Numbered from the stretch's first letter, positions 26,780 to 35,517 are shown. The stretch: DNA of 64,000 bases from Pseudoalteromonas sp. A601 (GCF_002165575.1 NZ_MXQF01000005.1:167954-231953), one strand, 5' to 3'. Program-made: numbers and translations. Notes: a model not told the origin generated them from the sequence alone.

Positions 26780-28669
26780 TTAGTTTGAATAAGTTATGGT
26801 TAAAACAGCTTCACCACCTTCAGTACCTTCGTAAGATTCAGCTTCTCTTTCTCCTTCACCTGAAATAATAAAAGTAACAGCACTGTCAGTATCCCAAGTT
26901 GACTTATTCACAAGTTCTTGAACGATACTTTTAAGATCAGGTGTTTTTTCATTATTGCTCTTACGACCTATTACATCCCACACTTCAGGAGTCCAATTAA
27001 CAGAGGCAGAAGTTAGTGGTCGATCAGAGATATCATCATCACTTGAGCTAAAAGTGTCAGAATTACCACTATAATGCCCATATATTGTTAAGTTGGTGTT
27101 TCCTGTATTTGTTGCATCTACTGTAAACTGAATTGTCGCACTTTCAATCGTTGCATCTGCTGGTATATTTGCATTATCGAATCGTAAGCCGACTAATTGC
27201 TCTTTAGCGCTTGAGCCACTCTCTTCAACAAGCTCTAAATCAGAACTAGAAAGGTTTACTTCACCAGAGCTAACCATTTCTTCAGCATCATCACTACCAC
27301 TTTGAATAGCTATAGATATTGTTTGGCTTCCATTTCCTCCAGTATCGCCACTGGCAGAAAATTTGATATCATCGACCGATATATCGCCCTTGCCACCACC
27401 TTTAACCTTTCCAGTTAAACGTAGTTGTACATCTTTACCAAGGTAGTGATCAAGAGATATTGTTGCAGTACTCCAACTACTGTTTCCTGAACTATGTTGT
27501 TCTCCACTTTTGGACCATAGTTCATTCCAATTTAAACCGTTATCTTCAGTTATCTCTAAGGTAAGTTCACCGATATCACTACCATACATATGATATCTAA
27601 ATCTAACCTCAGCGAAGTCTTTATTGGTAATATCATAACAAGGACTAAGCATTGCTATTTCGTCATTATCACTTAGAAATTCATGGCTGGAATCAATATG
27701 TGCAAAACTTTGGCCTTCATATGGTTCATTTGCACCTGTACTTGAAGAGCTGGTATCAAAATCTAATTTCCAAGAAAACTCATCATCGTTAAAAGCATCT
27801 TGTACCCAAGGAGTATCACTAACCTCATCTTCATAATTAAATTGCTCTCTGCTCGGATAACTTGTTACTTTAGGTGAATTAGAGCAATTTGGATTTTGAT
27901 TCGAACCATATTTATCAAATAAATGAAATTTATGAGTTTGAACGATACGTTTCATGCGTTTATTTTGTGCATTACTAAATTTATCTCGGCACTCGTTTTG
28001 ACCTTTGCCCATGATGTTAAATCCATCAGGGTCATATTCTTCACCATTACTGTCTTCATCACTACCTATCCATTCACAGTCATCAAAGTTTGCTCTCTCT
28101 CCAGGATCAACAGGAGTATCAATGATATTATCACCGTATTTATAGCCGCTTGAACCTTCCATTACCGCTATTGTTTCATCATCCCAACCTGAATAAGTAT
28201 GTTTCAAGCTTAAACTATGGCCAACTTCATGTGCAATTGTAGAGGTGTCTAGTTTATTTGGCTCTATCTCTATTACATCTCTTCCTTCATAGTTCCAATA
28301 TGCATGACCATTTAAACCGTCAAGACTAGCAACGATAATATTCATTTTTCCATATGAAAACCATGGTTTTACATCTTCTTCATTATCGGTATTCCAATCA
28401 TCATCATTAATGCCATCAACATCATCGTTTGTAATATAAATAATTTCATCTCGATAAAATTCTACGTCAATATCACTATAAAAAGTATTTAACTGATTGA
28501 TACCATCATCTAAATCTGAAGTTGACGCTCGTTTTCCTGACCCGCTGTGACTATCAGCAGCTACAATAAAACGAACAGGGATTCTATCCATTGCTGCGAC
28601 TGTCATACTTAATGTTATTGCGGTAACACCTAAAAGTAGACCTATTTTATTTTTCTTAAATATACTCAT
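26780..28669 (-). CDS. secreted metalloprotease, M43 (pappalysin-like), with two accessory domains
   Basis: The 629-residue protein begins with a signal peptide (to about AMA at residue 27). The catalytic domain has the zinc motif HEVGHSLSLKH (147-157), the GDNIIDTP loop (179-186) and a Met-turn FNIMGKG with Met220, as in M43 metzincins. Residues about 285-440 look like a MAM-type or jelly-roll domain (FRYHMYGSDIGELTLEI, DDIKF). The last 170 residues resemble a DNRLRE-type domain (IPADATIESATIQFTVD). The accessory modules may anchor or target the enzyme. It should cut extracellular proteins, possibly feeding the nearby TonB receptor. Confidence 0.88.
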   Translation of the reverse strand: MSIFKKNKIGLLLGVTAITLSMTVAAMDRIPVRFIVAADSHSGSGKRASTSDLDDGINQLNTFYSDIDVEFYRDEIIYITNDDVDGINDDDWNTDNEEDVKPWFSYGKMNIIVASLDGLNGHAYWNYEGRDVIEIEPNKLDTSTIAHEVGHSLSLKHTYSGWDDETIAVMEGSSGYKYGDNIIDTPVDPGERANFDDCEWIGSDEDSNGEEYDPDGFNIMGKGQNECRDKFSNAQNKRMKRIVQTHKFHLFDKYGSNQNPNCSNSPKVTSYPSREQFNYEDEVSDTPWVQDAFNDDEFSWKLDFDTSSSSTGANEPYEGQSFAHIDSSHEFLSDNDEIAMLSPCYDITNKDFAEVRFRYHMYGSDIGELTLEITEDNGLNWNELWSKSGEQHSSGNSSWSTATISLDHYLGKDVQLRLTGKVKGGGKGDISVDDIKFSASGDTGGNGSQTISIAIQSGSDDAEEMVSSGEVNLSSSDLELVEESGSSAKEQLVGLRFDNANIPADATIESATIQFTVDATNTGNTNLTIYGHYSGNSDTFSSSDDDISDRPLTSASVNWTPEVWDVIGRKSNNEKTPDLKSIVQELVNKSTWDTDSAVTFIISGEGEREAESYEGTEGGEAVLTITYSN

Positions 28670-28913
28670 CTCTCAACACCCTTTTTATTACTCGTTATAA
28701 TTAATTTAATGTGTCATATTTTTTTAGCTAAGGTTCCTGAAACCTATAATCAAGCTAGCAGCAGATTATTAGGCTGTATATGGGATAATAAAGAACGGAT
28801 ATTTAAATGATGTATTAGAGATATTTTATTTTTCTGTATTTGATGTGATAAATGATTTTAATGATGTTTTAGCCTAACTTTTAATTTTTTAATCGTTTTT
28901 CATAACTTAGTGC

Positions 28914-29252
28914 TTAAGGAGCAGCGGTCATGTGGCTGCCAAGTAAAAAGGCTCGCTCAATTTCAACATCAGAGCGGAAGTCCATTTCACAATGGTTGTT
29001 CTTTAAATAGGTAACATGCAACTCGATGGCGGCAGGACTAATGACTGTAAAGCGACCTACAAAAGCCTGAGCTAATTGAGCAAATGAAGAGCCATCTTGC
29101 AGGTAAGATAAGCTTTTGAATACAGCTTTGAGCAGAGAAAAGATGAGTAGGCAACGGTGTCGAACTTGAAATCCAGAGGTTTTTGCAAGCTTAATAAGGT
29201 GCTTATCTCAGATAAGGGCTTTTAATTGATTTGAAACTTGGTTAACCTCCAT
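28914..29252 (-). pseudogene. decayed ORF, possibly an IS4-type transposase N-terminus
   Basis: On the minus strand, an ATG at 29252 with a GGAG-like leader opens a frame of 113 codons that has an internal TGA at codon 15 and ends in TAA. The part after the TGA reads DKHLIKLAKTSGFQVRHR, which recalls the start of IS4-family transposases, but the catalytic DDE region is missing. It is therefore a remnant. The later half (VEIERAFLLGSHMTAAP) is less transposase-like, so the family assignment is weak. It adjoins the right copy of the 50-bp repeat. Confidence 0.4.
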
Positions 29253-29290
29253 GTGAACTCTGTTTCATTAAACGATTATTGGTATAATTA

Positions 29291-29340
29291 TTTGATTATT
29301 AACAGAGTTCAACTTCAAGTCTTCTTACATTTCAACCTAT
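29291..29340 (+). repeat. 50-bp direct repeat, right copy
   Basis: This copy is 42/50 identical to 18161-18210. It lies 38 bp upstream of the decayed ORF's start on the minus strand and 36 bp before the yfcL stop. It marks the right edge of the accessory island, because core synteny resumes immediately after it. Confidence 0.7.
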
Positions 29341-29376
29341 AAGCCGTTTTTAAGTATCGCGATTAACTGTTGTACA

Positions 29377-29652
29377 TTATGCGAGTGCTTTTACTTCTTC
29401 CCATAATCTAACCACTAAAGCTTTATCTTCTTCATTTAGCTCGCCATTGCGATACGCTTTAACTAGACTTTTTTCAACGGTTTCATTGAGCTCTGACACT
29501 TCTAAATTAAGTTCTTCAACTTGCGCATACCCAACAGCTAAATCGAAATGGCCGCGTAAATAACCACCGGCAAACAATTCATCGTCAGTAGCTTTTATTA
29601 CTAAATCGTCAAAATACTGCTGTGCTGCCTCAATGTAACTTACTAAACTCAT
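29377..29652 (-). CDS. yfcL: YfcL-family protein
   Basis: The 91-residue acidic helical protein matches the YfcL family (FFD/DLV start, GYLRGHFDLAVGYAQ in the middle). Its function is unknown. The ATG directly abuts the stop codon of the upstream kinase-like gene, with a CAGGAG site inside that gene's last codons, so the two are translationally coupled. In E. coli yfcL also lies beside epmC. Accessory DNA starts 36 bp after its stop. Confidence 0.85.
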   Translation of the reverse strand: MSLVSYIEAAQQYFDDLVIKATDDELFAGGYLRGHFDLAVGYAQVEELNLEVSELNETVEKSLVKAYRNGELNEEDKALVVRLWEEVKALA

Positions 29653-30789
29653 TTATTTCTCCTGTACTTGCAGGGTGTCTTGGTGACCCACAGCATACAT
29701 AACATGGTCGTTAAACCCGGTTGTTACCCGAATATAACCGCTTAATTCATCATCTAATTCGCTATCGCCAGTATCAGCAATGAGCGGCCGGCCACCTAAG
29801 GCCTGTAATTTTTTTTTGGTTGCCACAACGATAATATTGTCTTTACCGATTGCACGGATGAGCACTGGACTTAATTGTTGATTACCTCGGCCAAATATAT
29901 GCCCTTGCCCGCCGATCAACGTGATCACCAACTTTGTTGGTACACCTTTCGTTAAATCAATTAATTGTTGAGCGGTTAAATCTTGTTCTATAAGGGTTTG
30001 ATCTTGTACTAAATCAACACCTAATAAAGTGTTATTCAGACCCATTTCTTCCATTATGGCCTCAACGGTTGAGCCACTGCCCATAATGTACTGAGTATCT
30101 TCTTCCATTTCTGACACCACGTAAGCTGCAATATCAGCAAGTACTAATTCATCAGTTTCTTTACCGCCATTTTTAACGGCTTGTACATAACGTACTTCAC
30201 TCGGTACTTGCATTTCACCATAGCGTTTTGCTTTTACTGTTCCTTGGCGAAAGGCATCTTCGTCGATATCCATAACATCTGCATCAGCTAACGTTACGAG
30301 CTCACCTTTTACCAACATCTCAACAACACGCCCCGCCGCTTTAGGAGTAATGGCATAAACACCAGAATGAATTTTACAGCCAGCAGGAATGCCAAGCACT
30401 GGTACGCTGTCGTCCACCGCATGACAAATATTGCGTGCGGTACCATCGCCACCAGCAAACAATATTAAATCTACACCTACCTTTTGCAAGGCTTTAGCTG
30501 CATTTTCAGTATCATCAGCGCAGGTTTCATCTTCATATTGATAAACAACTTCGGTATTAAAACCAAGCTCTTTCGCTGTATGCTCACCCATTAGGTCACT
30601 AACAGTATAAATTGTTATTTTGTCTTGATAAGGCAGCAATACCTCAAGCGCCGCTTTAGTGCGTAAATTGGCTTTCGGCTCTGCGCCAAGCTCTATTGCT
30701 TTAGCCACAACATCATCACTACCTTTAAGTGCGACACTGCCACCTAATCCTGCGACCGGATTAACGATTAAACCTAATTTAAATTGCAT
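29653..30789 (-). CDS. ATP-NAD kinase-like protein
   Basis: The 378-residue protein belongs to the NAD kinase / diacylglycerol-kinase-like superfamily. It has GLIVNPVAGLGGSVALKGSD at the N-terminus and the nucleotide motif FAGGDGTARN (111-120). It is longer than canonical NadK and closer to the AcoX-type group found in acetoin loci, so its substrate is uncertain. The frame opens at 30819, but the ATG at 30789 has a CAGGAG site seven bases away and is preferred. This start overlaps the end of epmC by 11 bp, so coupling is likely. Confidence 0.85.
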   Translation of the reverse strand: MQFKLGLIVNPVAGLGGSVALKGSDDVVAKAIELGAEPKANLRTKAALEVLLPYQDKITIYTVSDLMGEHTAKELGFNTEVVYQYEDETCADDTENAAKALQKVGVDLILFAGGDGTARNICHAVDDSVPVLGIPAGCKIHSGVYAITPKAAGRVVEMLVKGELVTLADADVMDIDEDAFRQGTVKAKRYGEMQVPSEVRYVQAVKNGGKETDELVLADIAAYVVSEMEEDTQYIMGSGSTVEAIMEEMGLNNTLLGVDLVQDQTLIEQDLTAQQLIDLTKGVPTKLVITLIGGQGHIFGRGNQQLSPVLIRAIGKDNIIVVATKKKLQALGGRPLIADTGDSELDDELSGYIRVTTGFNDHVMYAVGHQDTLQVQEK

Positions 30790-31333
30790 CACTAAACTCC
30801 TGAGGCTGTTGCCATACAAACTGCGCTGCAGTTAAAGGCCATGGCGTGTTATAAAAATCACTTAACGCTTTTAAAAGTGCAGTTGTGCGAAAATTAAAGC
30901 CATTCTTTATTAGTTGTTGAAGCTGTTGATGTACACGCTTTTGGAAATCAAATCGACAGGTTTGCTCACCATTTAAATTATCAACCGAGACATTAAAATC
31001 AAACCCTGCAGCAACACTGAGTGCCCATTCAATAGCTTGCGGCTTTACTTCAACCGCCTCAAACTCAGCCTGCTGCGCTTTATCACGGCCATCAGGACAA
31101 TACCAATAACCATAGTCTTCTACTAGACGACGCTCTTCTCCGGCCACCAGCCAGTGAGCAATCTCGTGCAATGCACTAGCGTAGAAACCATGAGCAAACA
31201 CGATTTGATGAAACGAAGTATTAGCATTAGCGGGAATATAAATAGGCTCATGCTCACCTTTAACTAAGCGCGTATTATGGCTTTGATAAAAAGTTGACTC
31301 AAAAATAGATATTAGATCGGCTATTTGGTGCAT
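30779..31333 (-). CDS. epmC: elongation factor P hydroxylase EpmC
   Basis: EpmC (YfcM) hydroxylates the beta-lysylated lysine of elongation factor P. The 184-residue protein contains ALHEIAHWL (residues 54-62) with a His-Glu-x-x-His metal site, and the family's VEDYGYWYCPDGRD and FEAVEVKPQAIEW stretches. epmA and epmB are not in the window. It is the first gene of an epmC / kinase-like / yfcL operon. Confidence 0.94.
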   Translation of the reverse strand: MHQIADLISIFESTFYQSHNTRLVKGEHEPIYIPANANTSFHQIVFAHGFYASALHEIAHWLVAGEERRLVEDYGYWYCPDGRDKAQQAEFEAVEVKPQAIEWALSVAAGFDFNVSVDNLNGEQTCRFDFQKRVHQQLQQLIKNGFNFRTTALLKALSDFYNTPWPLTAAQFVWQQPQEFSDAI

Positions 31334-31460
31334 AAGGTTTAATAATTCGCCTCAGTAAACAGGAATAAGTACTCGCTAAAATCGAGGCGAATTGTACGGG
31401 CTTTTAACAGGAAAGTAAAAAGCCTTGCGTTATACTACTTAGATATATTTAGTGAGAAAT

Positions 31461-31835
31461 TTAGGTTTCTGCCATATTACTACGCTCATGAAGATAACGC
31501 TTTAACAGCTGAGTATTTCGCGTATTAGCTTTAAAGTAAGCATCAAAAATATCGCCAAAAAATGGAATTAATCCACCTACAAAATCAATTAGCATATTTA
31601 AAATGATACGAGACTTTATTCGCCATCCAACTCCAAGGCGCTGAGCCTCAATTAGTACATAACTTGAAAGTATTAGTCCGGCAGCATCTCCAACGCCGGG
31701 AATAACTCCAATCAGCGCCTCAACTCCAAATTTAAATCGAGTAAAAGGAATACCTATACTGCTGTCGGTAAACCGGCTAAACCTTTCTAAGCGTTTTAAA
31801 GTTGCTTGGTGCTGCGTATTTGTCTTCATAACCAC
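31461..31835 (-). CDS. DUF4112 small membrane-associated protein
   Basis: The 124-residue protein matches DUF4112. It has DSSIGIPFTRFKFGVEALIGVIPGVGDAAGLILSSY-type glycine/proline-rich hydrophobic segments and a second segment, LIDFVGGLIPFFGDIFDAYFKANTRN. Both look able to enter the membrane as hairpins. The function is unknown. A GAGG site lies five bases before ATG 31835. It probably starts its own transcript, since 127 bp separate it from epmC. Confidence 0.85.
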   Translation of the reverse strand: MVMKTNTQHQATLKRLERFSRFTDSSIGIPFTRFKFGVEALIGVIPGVGDAAGLILSSYVLIEAQRLGVGWRIKSRIILNMLIDFVGGLIPFFGDIFDAYFKANTRNTQLLKRYLHERSNMAET

Positions 31836-31880
31836 CTCACTTTAAATCATAAATTAACGCTTGATCACTTATCGAAACTG

Positions 31881-32207
31881 TTAATTTAAGCGCACTAAGG
31901 TACGTGTTCTTTTCGGCTCTGTTAAATAAAGAAACTGCTGAAAATCATGGGATGCATTTATTAGCATTTTCCCATCATCTTTGCCGGTGAATATGGCTCT
32001 ATTACTACCTGTTTTAAGATCTATTTCGTTCATCACATAACCGTCTCTATCTGCAAGTGTGACTGTCATCGTCGACACTTCTGCGCTCAGGCCGATGATC
32101 TCTTTTATAGGTGATTGCCAAACAGTTTCAAGCTCATTGTTTTTGTTTAATCTAAAAACTTGTTTTTCATTGGAAAAGTAAACCTGATCCTGCTCATCAA
32201 TATCCAT
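31881..32207 (-). pseudogene. C-terminal fragment of a beta-propeller protein, 5' end lost
   Basis: The 108-codon frame reads like the last blades of a TolB-type propeller (YFSNEKQVFRLN, FLYLTEPKRTRTLVRLN), similar in style to the tail of a CadC-like sensor. It has no signal peptide, membrane segment or DNA-binding part. An in-frame stop lies three codons before its first Met. With the plus-strand fragment beginning at the same point, it appears to be a truncated gene. Confidence 0.6.
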
Positions 32208-32211
32208 ATAG

Positions 32212-32450
32212 ATTTATTGCCAGTGATCCAAGCACACAGTGCTTACTTTGATAAAGCATTAATCAAGTTTAAGCATAGTGCAAACAAGTTAACGGCACTG
32301 GGCTCTGAATGGGTTGTATTAACAAACAGCCAACTGTTTTTAGATGCCATAGAAATCAGTGAATTATCGCCAATAAAACCCTATCCAAACACTCAGTTAG
32401 TGCACTGGACAGATCAAAAAAACAGCTCATTACCACTAATCAAATTTTAA
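32212..32450 (+). pseudogene. C-terminal fragment of an unrecognised gene, 5' end lost
   Basis: From about 32212 a plus-strand frame reads as normal coding sequence to a stop at 32450, ending NTQLVHWTDQKNSSLPLIKF. The codons before 32212 in that frame are antisense to the propeller fragment and look meaningless. The ending vaguely recalls membrane-linked spermidine-synthase-like proteins, but I cannot confirm it. A GC-rich terminator follows its stop, which supports this being the true 3' end of a former gene. Confidence 0.5.
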
Positions 32451-32458
32451 ACTAAACA

Positions 32459-32475
32459 CGGGGGCTCAGCCCCCG
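32459..32475 (+). terminator. GC-rich hairpin terminator
   Basis: A perfect 7-bp stem (CGGGGGC and its complement) with a three-base loop is followed by an A/T-rich stretch. It lies nine bases after the stop of the plus-strand gene fragment and is probably its old terminator. Confidence 0.65.
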
Positions 32476-32499
32476 AAATATTTTAATAAACATTCATTT

Positions 32500-32592
32500 T
32501 TAACTAACATCAATGCCAGCTTCATCCGCTGGTACAATACCCGTTTCAGTTATAGGTTCAGCGTTCCAACGTTGCAGCACAGAAATTGCATT
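32500..32592 (-). pseudogene. short C-terminal coding remnant downstream of aroC
   Basis: On the minus strand, about 30 codons with protein-like composition (including LQRWNAEPITETGIVP) run to a TAA at 32500. There is no start codon, and a terminator-like hairpin lies just upstream. It could be the last trace of a gene that once followed aroC, where E. coli has mepA, but the residues do not let me name it. It could also be chance. Confidence 0.25.
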
Positions 32593-32615
32593 TATTTTCC
32601 TTCTACAAAGCGAAA

Positions 32616-32639
32616 AAAACGCGATAAAAATCGCGTTTT
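32616..32639. terminator. bidirectional intrinsic terminator downstream of aroC
   Basis: A 10-bp stem (AAAACGCGAT and its complement) with a four-base A loop is flanked by A and T runs. It lies 37 bp past the aroC stop and ends the prmB-aroC transcript. Confidence 0.88.
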
Positions 32640-32675
32640 AAAAAGTAAAACTGACTTTCAGCAAAGTCTAATCAT

Positions 32676-33773
32676 TTAAACCGAGCCGTTAATGGGCCCA
32701 TGCTCATGACTCACATGTGGGTTTTGCCCACGCTGGCGCAATAAATGGTCCATTAACGTAATCGCCATCATGGCTTCGGCTATTGGAATAGCACGAATAC
32801 CAACACACGGGTCATGACGACCTTTGGTGATCATCTCAACCGCTTCATTTTCTGTATTAATGCTGTTGCCAGGTATTGTAATACTTGATGTTGGTTTGAG
32901 CGCAATAGAGGCAATAATATCTTGCCCTGTGGAAATACCGGCCAAAACGCCACCAGCATGATTTGAAGTAAAACCATCAGGTGTTAGTTCATCACGGTGC
33001 TCTGAGCCTTTTTGCTCAACCACATCAAAACCATCACCAATTTCAACGCCTTTTACTGCGTTAATGCTCATCAGTGAATGTGCTAGTTCTGCATCAAGTC
33101 TATCAAAAACCGGCTCACCTAGGCCAACGGGTACGTTTTTAGCGACTACTTTGACCTTGGCGCCTACTGAGTCACCCTGCTTTTTTAAATCTCGCATGTA
33201 CTCGTCTAATGCTTCAATTTTACTGGCGTCAGGAAAGAAAAACAGGTTGTTTTCTACTTCATCCCAATCATAGTTCTCAGCTTTTATTGGCCCTAGTTGG
33301 CTTAAACATGCACGTACTTCAATACCATGAAATTGTTTTAGGTATTTTTTAGCAATGCTGCCTGCAGCTACGCGTATTGCGGTTTCACGGGCAGATGATC
33401 GTCCACCGCCGCGATAATCGCGCAAGCCGTATTTATGCCAATAGGTATAATCGCCGTGACCTGGGCGAAATACATCTTTAATTTTGCCGTAATCTTTTGA
33501 GCGTTGATCGGTGTTTTCAATTAGTAAACCAATGCTAGTTCCGGTGGTTTTACCTTCAAATACGCCTGAAAGAATTTTTATTTGATCGTCTTCACGGCGC
33601 TGCGTTGTATAGCGGCTTTGCCCTGGTTTACGACGGTCTAAATCTATTTGTAAGTCGGCCTCTGTGATTTCAAGGCCTGCGGGCGTGCCATCCACAACGC
33701 CGCCTAATGCGACGCCATGGCTCTCGCCAAAGGTGGACACTTTAAACAACTGCCCTATGCTATTACCTGCCAT
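32676..33773 (-). CDS. aroC: chorismate synthase
   Basis: AroC converts 5-enolpyruvylshikimate-3-phosphate to chorismate with reduced FMN, the last common step to aromatic compounds. The 365-residue protein shows all three family signatures: [18 protein letters not shown], the [28 protein letters not shown] region and [19 protein letters not shown]. The preferred start is the ATG at 33773; the earlier in-frame ATG at 33785 overlaps the TGAGGA ribosome-binding site. prmB lies 66 bp upstream on the same strand. Confidence 0.98.
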   Translation of the reverse strand: MAGNSIGQLFKVSTFGESHGVALGGVVDGTPAGLEITEADLQIDLDRRKPGQSRYTTQRREDDQIKILSGVFEGKTTGTSIGLLIENTDQRSKDYGKIKDVFRPGHGDYTYWHKYGLRDYRGGGRSSARETAIRVAAGSIAKKYLKQFHGIEVRACLSQLGPIKAENYDWDEVENNLFFFPDASKIEALDEYMRDLKKQGDSVGAKVKVVAKNVPVGLGEPVFDRLDAELAHSLMSINAVKGVEIGDGFDVVEQKGSEHRDELTPDGFTSNHAGGVLAGISTGQDIIASIALKPTSSITIPGNSINTENEAVEMITKGRHDPCVGIRAIPIAEAMMAITLMDHLLRQRGQNPHVSHEHGPINGSV

Positions 33774-33839
33774 TGTTTTCCTCATTCCTAATGACTACTG
33801 AGTACCGAGCCTAGGGCTCGGCTTTAATTTTTAACTTTT

Positions 33840-34775
33840 TTAGTCAGCAAAATAAGCGATTAATTGCTTTTTGCTGATCACAAACACACCTAAGCCGCCT
33901 TGTTCAAATTCAATCCATTCAAACGGCGCGCCAGGGTAAAGTGCATCCATGTGTACCATAGAGTTGCCCACTTCGACAAATAACAAACCGTTATCAGTTA
34001 GATGTTCTGCCGCTTCACTTAAAATTGTGCGGGTAACATCTAGGCCATCGTGACCAGATGCAAGGCCAAGTTCTGGTTCATGGTGGAACTCACGCGGTAA
34101 ATCTGCCATATCCTCAGCGTCAACATACGGTGGATTAGCGACGATCAGATCGTATTTTTGTCCTGGCACACCACTAAATACATCAGATTGTATTGGCAAT
34201 ACGCGATCATTTAATTGGTAATCAGTAATATTGATATCAGCCACTTCAAGCGCTTCATAAGAAATATCAACCGCATCAACTTGTGCATCGTCAAATGCTT
34301 GTGCAAGCGCAATCGCAATACAGCCAGAGCCAGTGCATAAGTCTAAAATACGGTTCACCGATTCAGGCTGCTCTAACCACGGTGTAAAACGATTATTAAT
34401 AAGCTCAGCAAACGGCGAGCGTGGAATTAGTACGCGCTCATCAACGTAAAATGGCATATTTGCAAACCATGCGATGTTTGTTAAATAAGGAACTGGTGTA
34501 AAATCGTTAATTCGCTCTGCGATTAAACCGGCTAAACGGTTCTTTTCCGTACTGGTTAACCGTGCATGCATTAACTCTTTTGGCGCATCAACTGGTAAAC
34601 TCAATGCAGGAAGTAATAAGCTAACCGCTTCATCCCATGCATTGTCGGTCCCGTGGCCAAAGAAGATACCACTGCTGGCAAACTGGCTAGTCGTCCAACG
34701 TAACCAGTCATGCAATGTTGAAAGTTCTGCAACAGCTTCATCTAAGGTTGCTTCTTCTATTAGTAATTCGCTCAT
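33840..34775 (-). CDS. prmB: ribosomal protein L3 glutamine methyltransferase PrmB
   Basis: PrmB methylates a glutamine of ribosomal protein uL3 before ribosome assembly. The 311-residue protein has the HemK-family fold: an N-terminal helical domain, VLIPRSPFAELI, the SAM site DLCTGSGCIAIAL (145-157) and the catalytic NPPY (214-217). The ATG at 34775 (MSELLIEE) is preferred over 34817, because the extra 14 residues look like leader sequence. It is divergent from smrB, an arrangement conserved in many gammaproteobacteria. Confidence 0.95.
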   Translation of the reverse strand: MSELLIEEATLDEAVAELSTLHDWLRWTTSQFASSGIFFGHGTDNAWDEAVSLLLPALSLPVDAPKELMHARLTSTEKNRLAGLIAERINDFTPVPYLTNIAWFANMPFYVDERVLIPRSPFAELINNRFTPWLEQPESVNRILDLCTGSGCIAIALAQAFDDAQVDAVDISYEALEVADINITDYQLNDRVLPIQSDVFSGVPGQKYDLIVANPPYVDAEDMADLPREFHHEPELGLASGHDGLDVTRTILSEAAEHLTDNGLLFVEVGNSMVHMDALYPGAPFEWIEFEQGGLGVFVISKKQLIAYFAD

Positions 34776-34911
34776 GTGTGTTATCTGCCTGCTTACTTTC
34801 AAAAAATGTATATTCAATCGAGGTGGATTAACCTCTTGATTGCCCTATTGTAACTCGTTTCAACATCGGTTTTTACTCGATTTTTAGCATTTTTTTGTTT
34901 AGACTGCCGCT

Positions 34912-35469
34912 ATGAAAAAAGATCCTCACTCAAACAGCCAAATCAGCACTGACGACATTGACTTGTTTCGTCAAAGTATTAACGGTGCCCGTGTATTTAA
35001 ACAAGACACCCATCGTTTTGCTAATAAACCTAAAGTGTCACAAGCGAAGCAATTTGCCCAGCAAAAAAAGCAACAACAGTCAGAATTTTTCTTTTCTGAT
35101 GAATATGTGCCAGACATAGACACTAACGGTACAGTTAATTATGTGCAAGATGGTCAAGACCGCTTTTTAGCTAAGCAATTGCGTCGTGGGGATTTTATTC
35201 CCGATCTAACCTTGGATTTACACGGTTTAAATAAAGAAATTGCCAAAGACGAGTTAGCAGGCTTAATTCATGAATGCAAAAAAAAGCATTATTACTGTGC
35301 TTGCGTCGTTCATGGTATTGGTGGACACATCCTCAGACATAAAGTCCCGCAATACCTTGTACAACACCCCGATGTAATCGCGATTCACCAAGCCCCCCTT
35401 GAATATGGTGGAAAAGGAGCTGTGCTCATTTTGATCAATCTACCGCAAAATGATGAGTTCAGGCGATAA
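34912..35469 (+). CDS. smrB: Smr-domain endonuclease SmrB
   Basis: SmrB is a ribosome-rescue nuclease that cuts mRNA between collided ribosomes. The 185-residue protein has a basic, glutamine-rich N-terminal half, the residues LDLHG (101-105) and a C-terminal Smr domain with HGIGGHIL (134-141). In the usual Smr motif the latter reads HGKG, so Ile replaces the Lys here. It is divergent from prmB. Confidence 0.93.
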   Translation: MKKDPHSNSQISTDDIDLFRQSINGARVFKQDTHRFANKPKVSQAKQFAQQKKQQQSEFFFSDEYVPDIDTNGTVNYVQDGQDRFLAKQLRRGDFIPDLTLDLHGLNKEIAKDELAGLIHECKKKHYYCACVVHGIGGHILRHKVPQYLVQHPDVIAIHQAPLEYGGKGAVLILINLPQNDEFRR

Positions 35470-35517
35470 ACACCATTTTTGATTTTCCAACCACTTTAAA
35501 TTTAGGGCAATAAAGCA

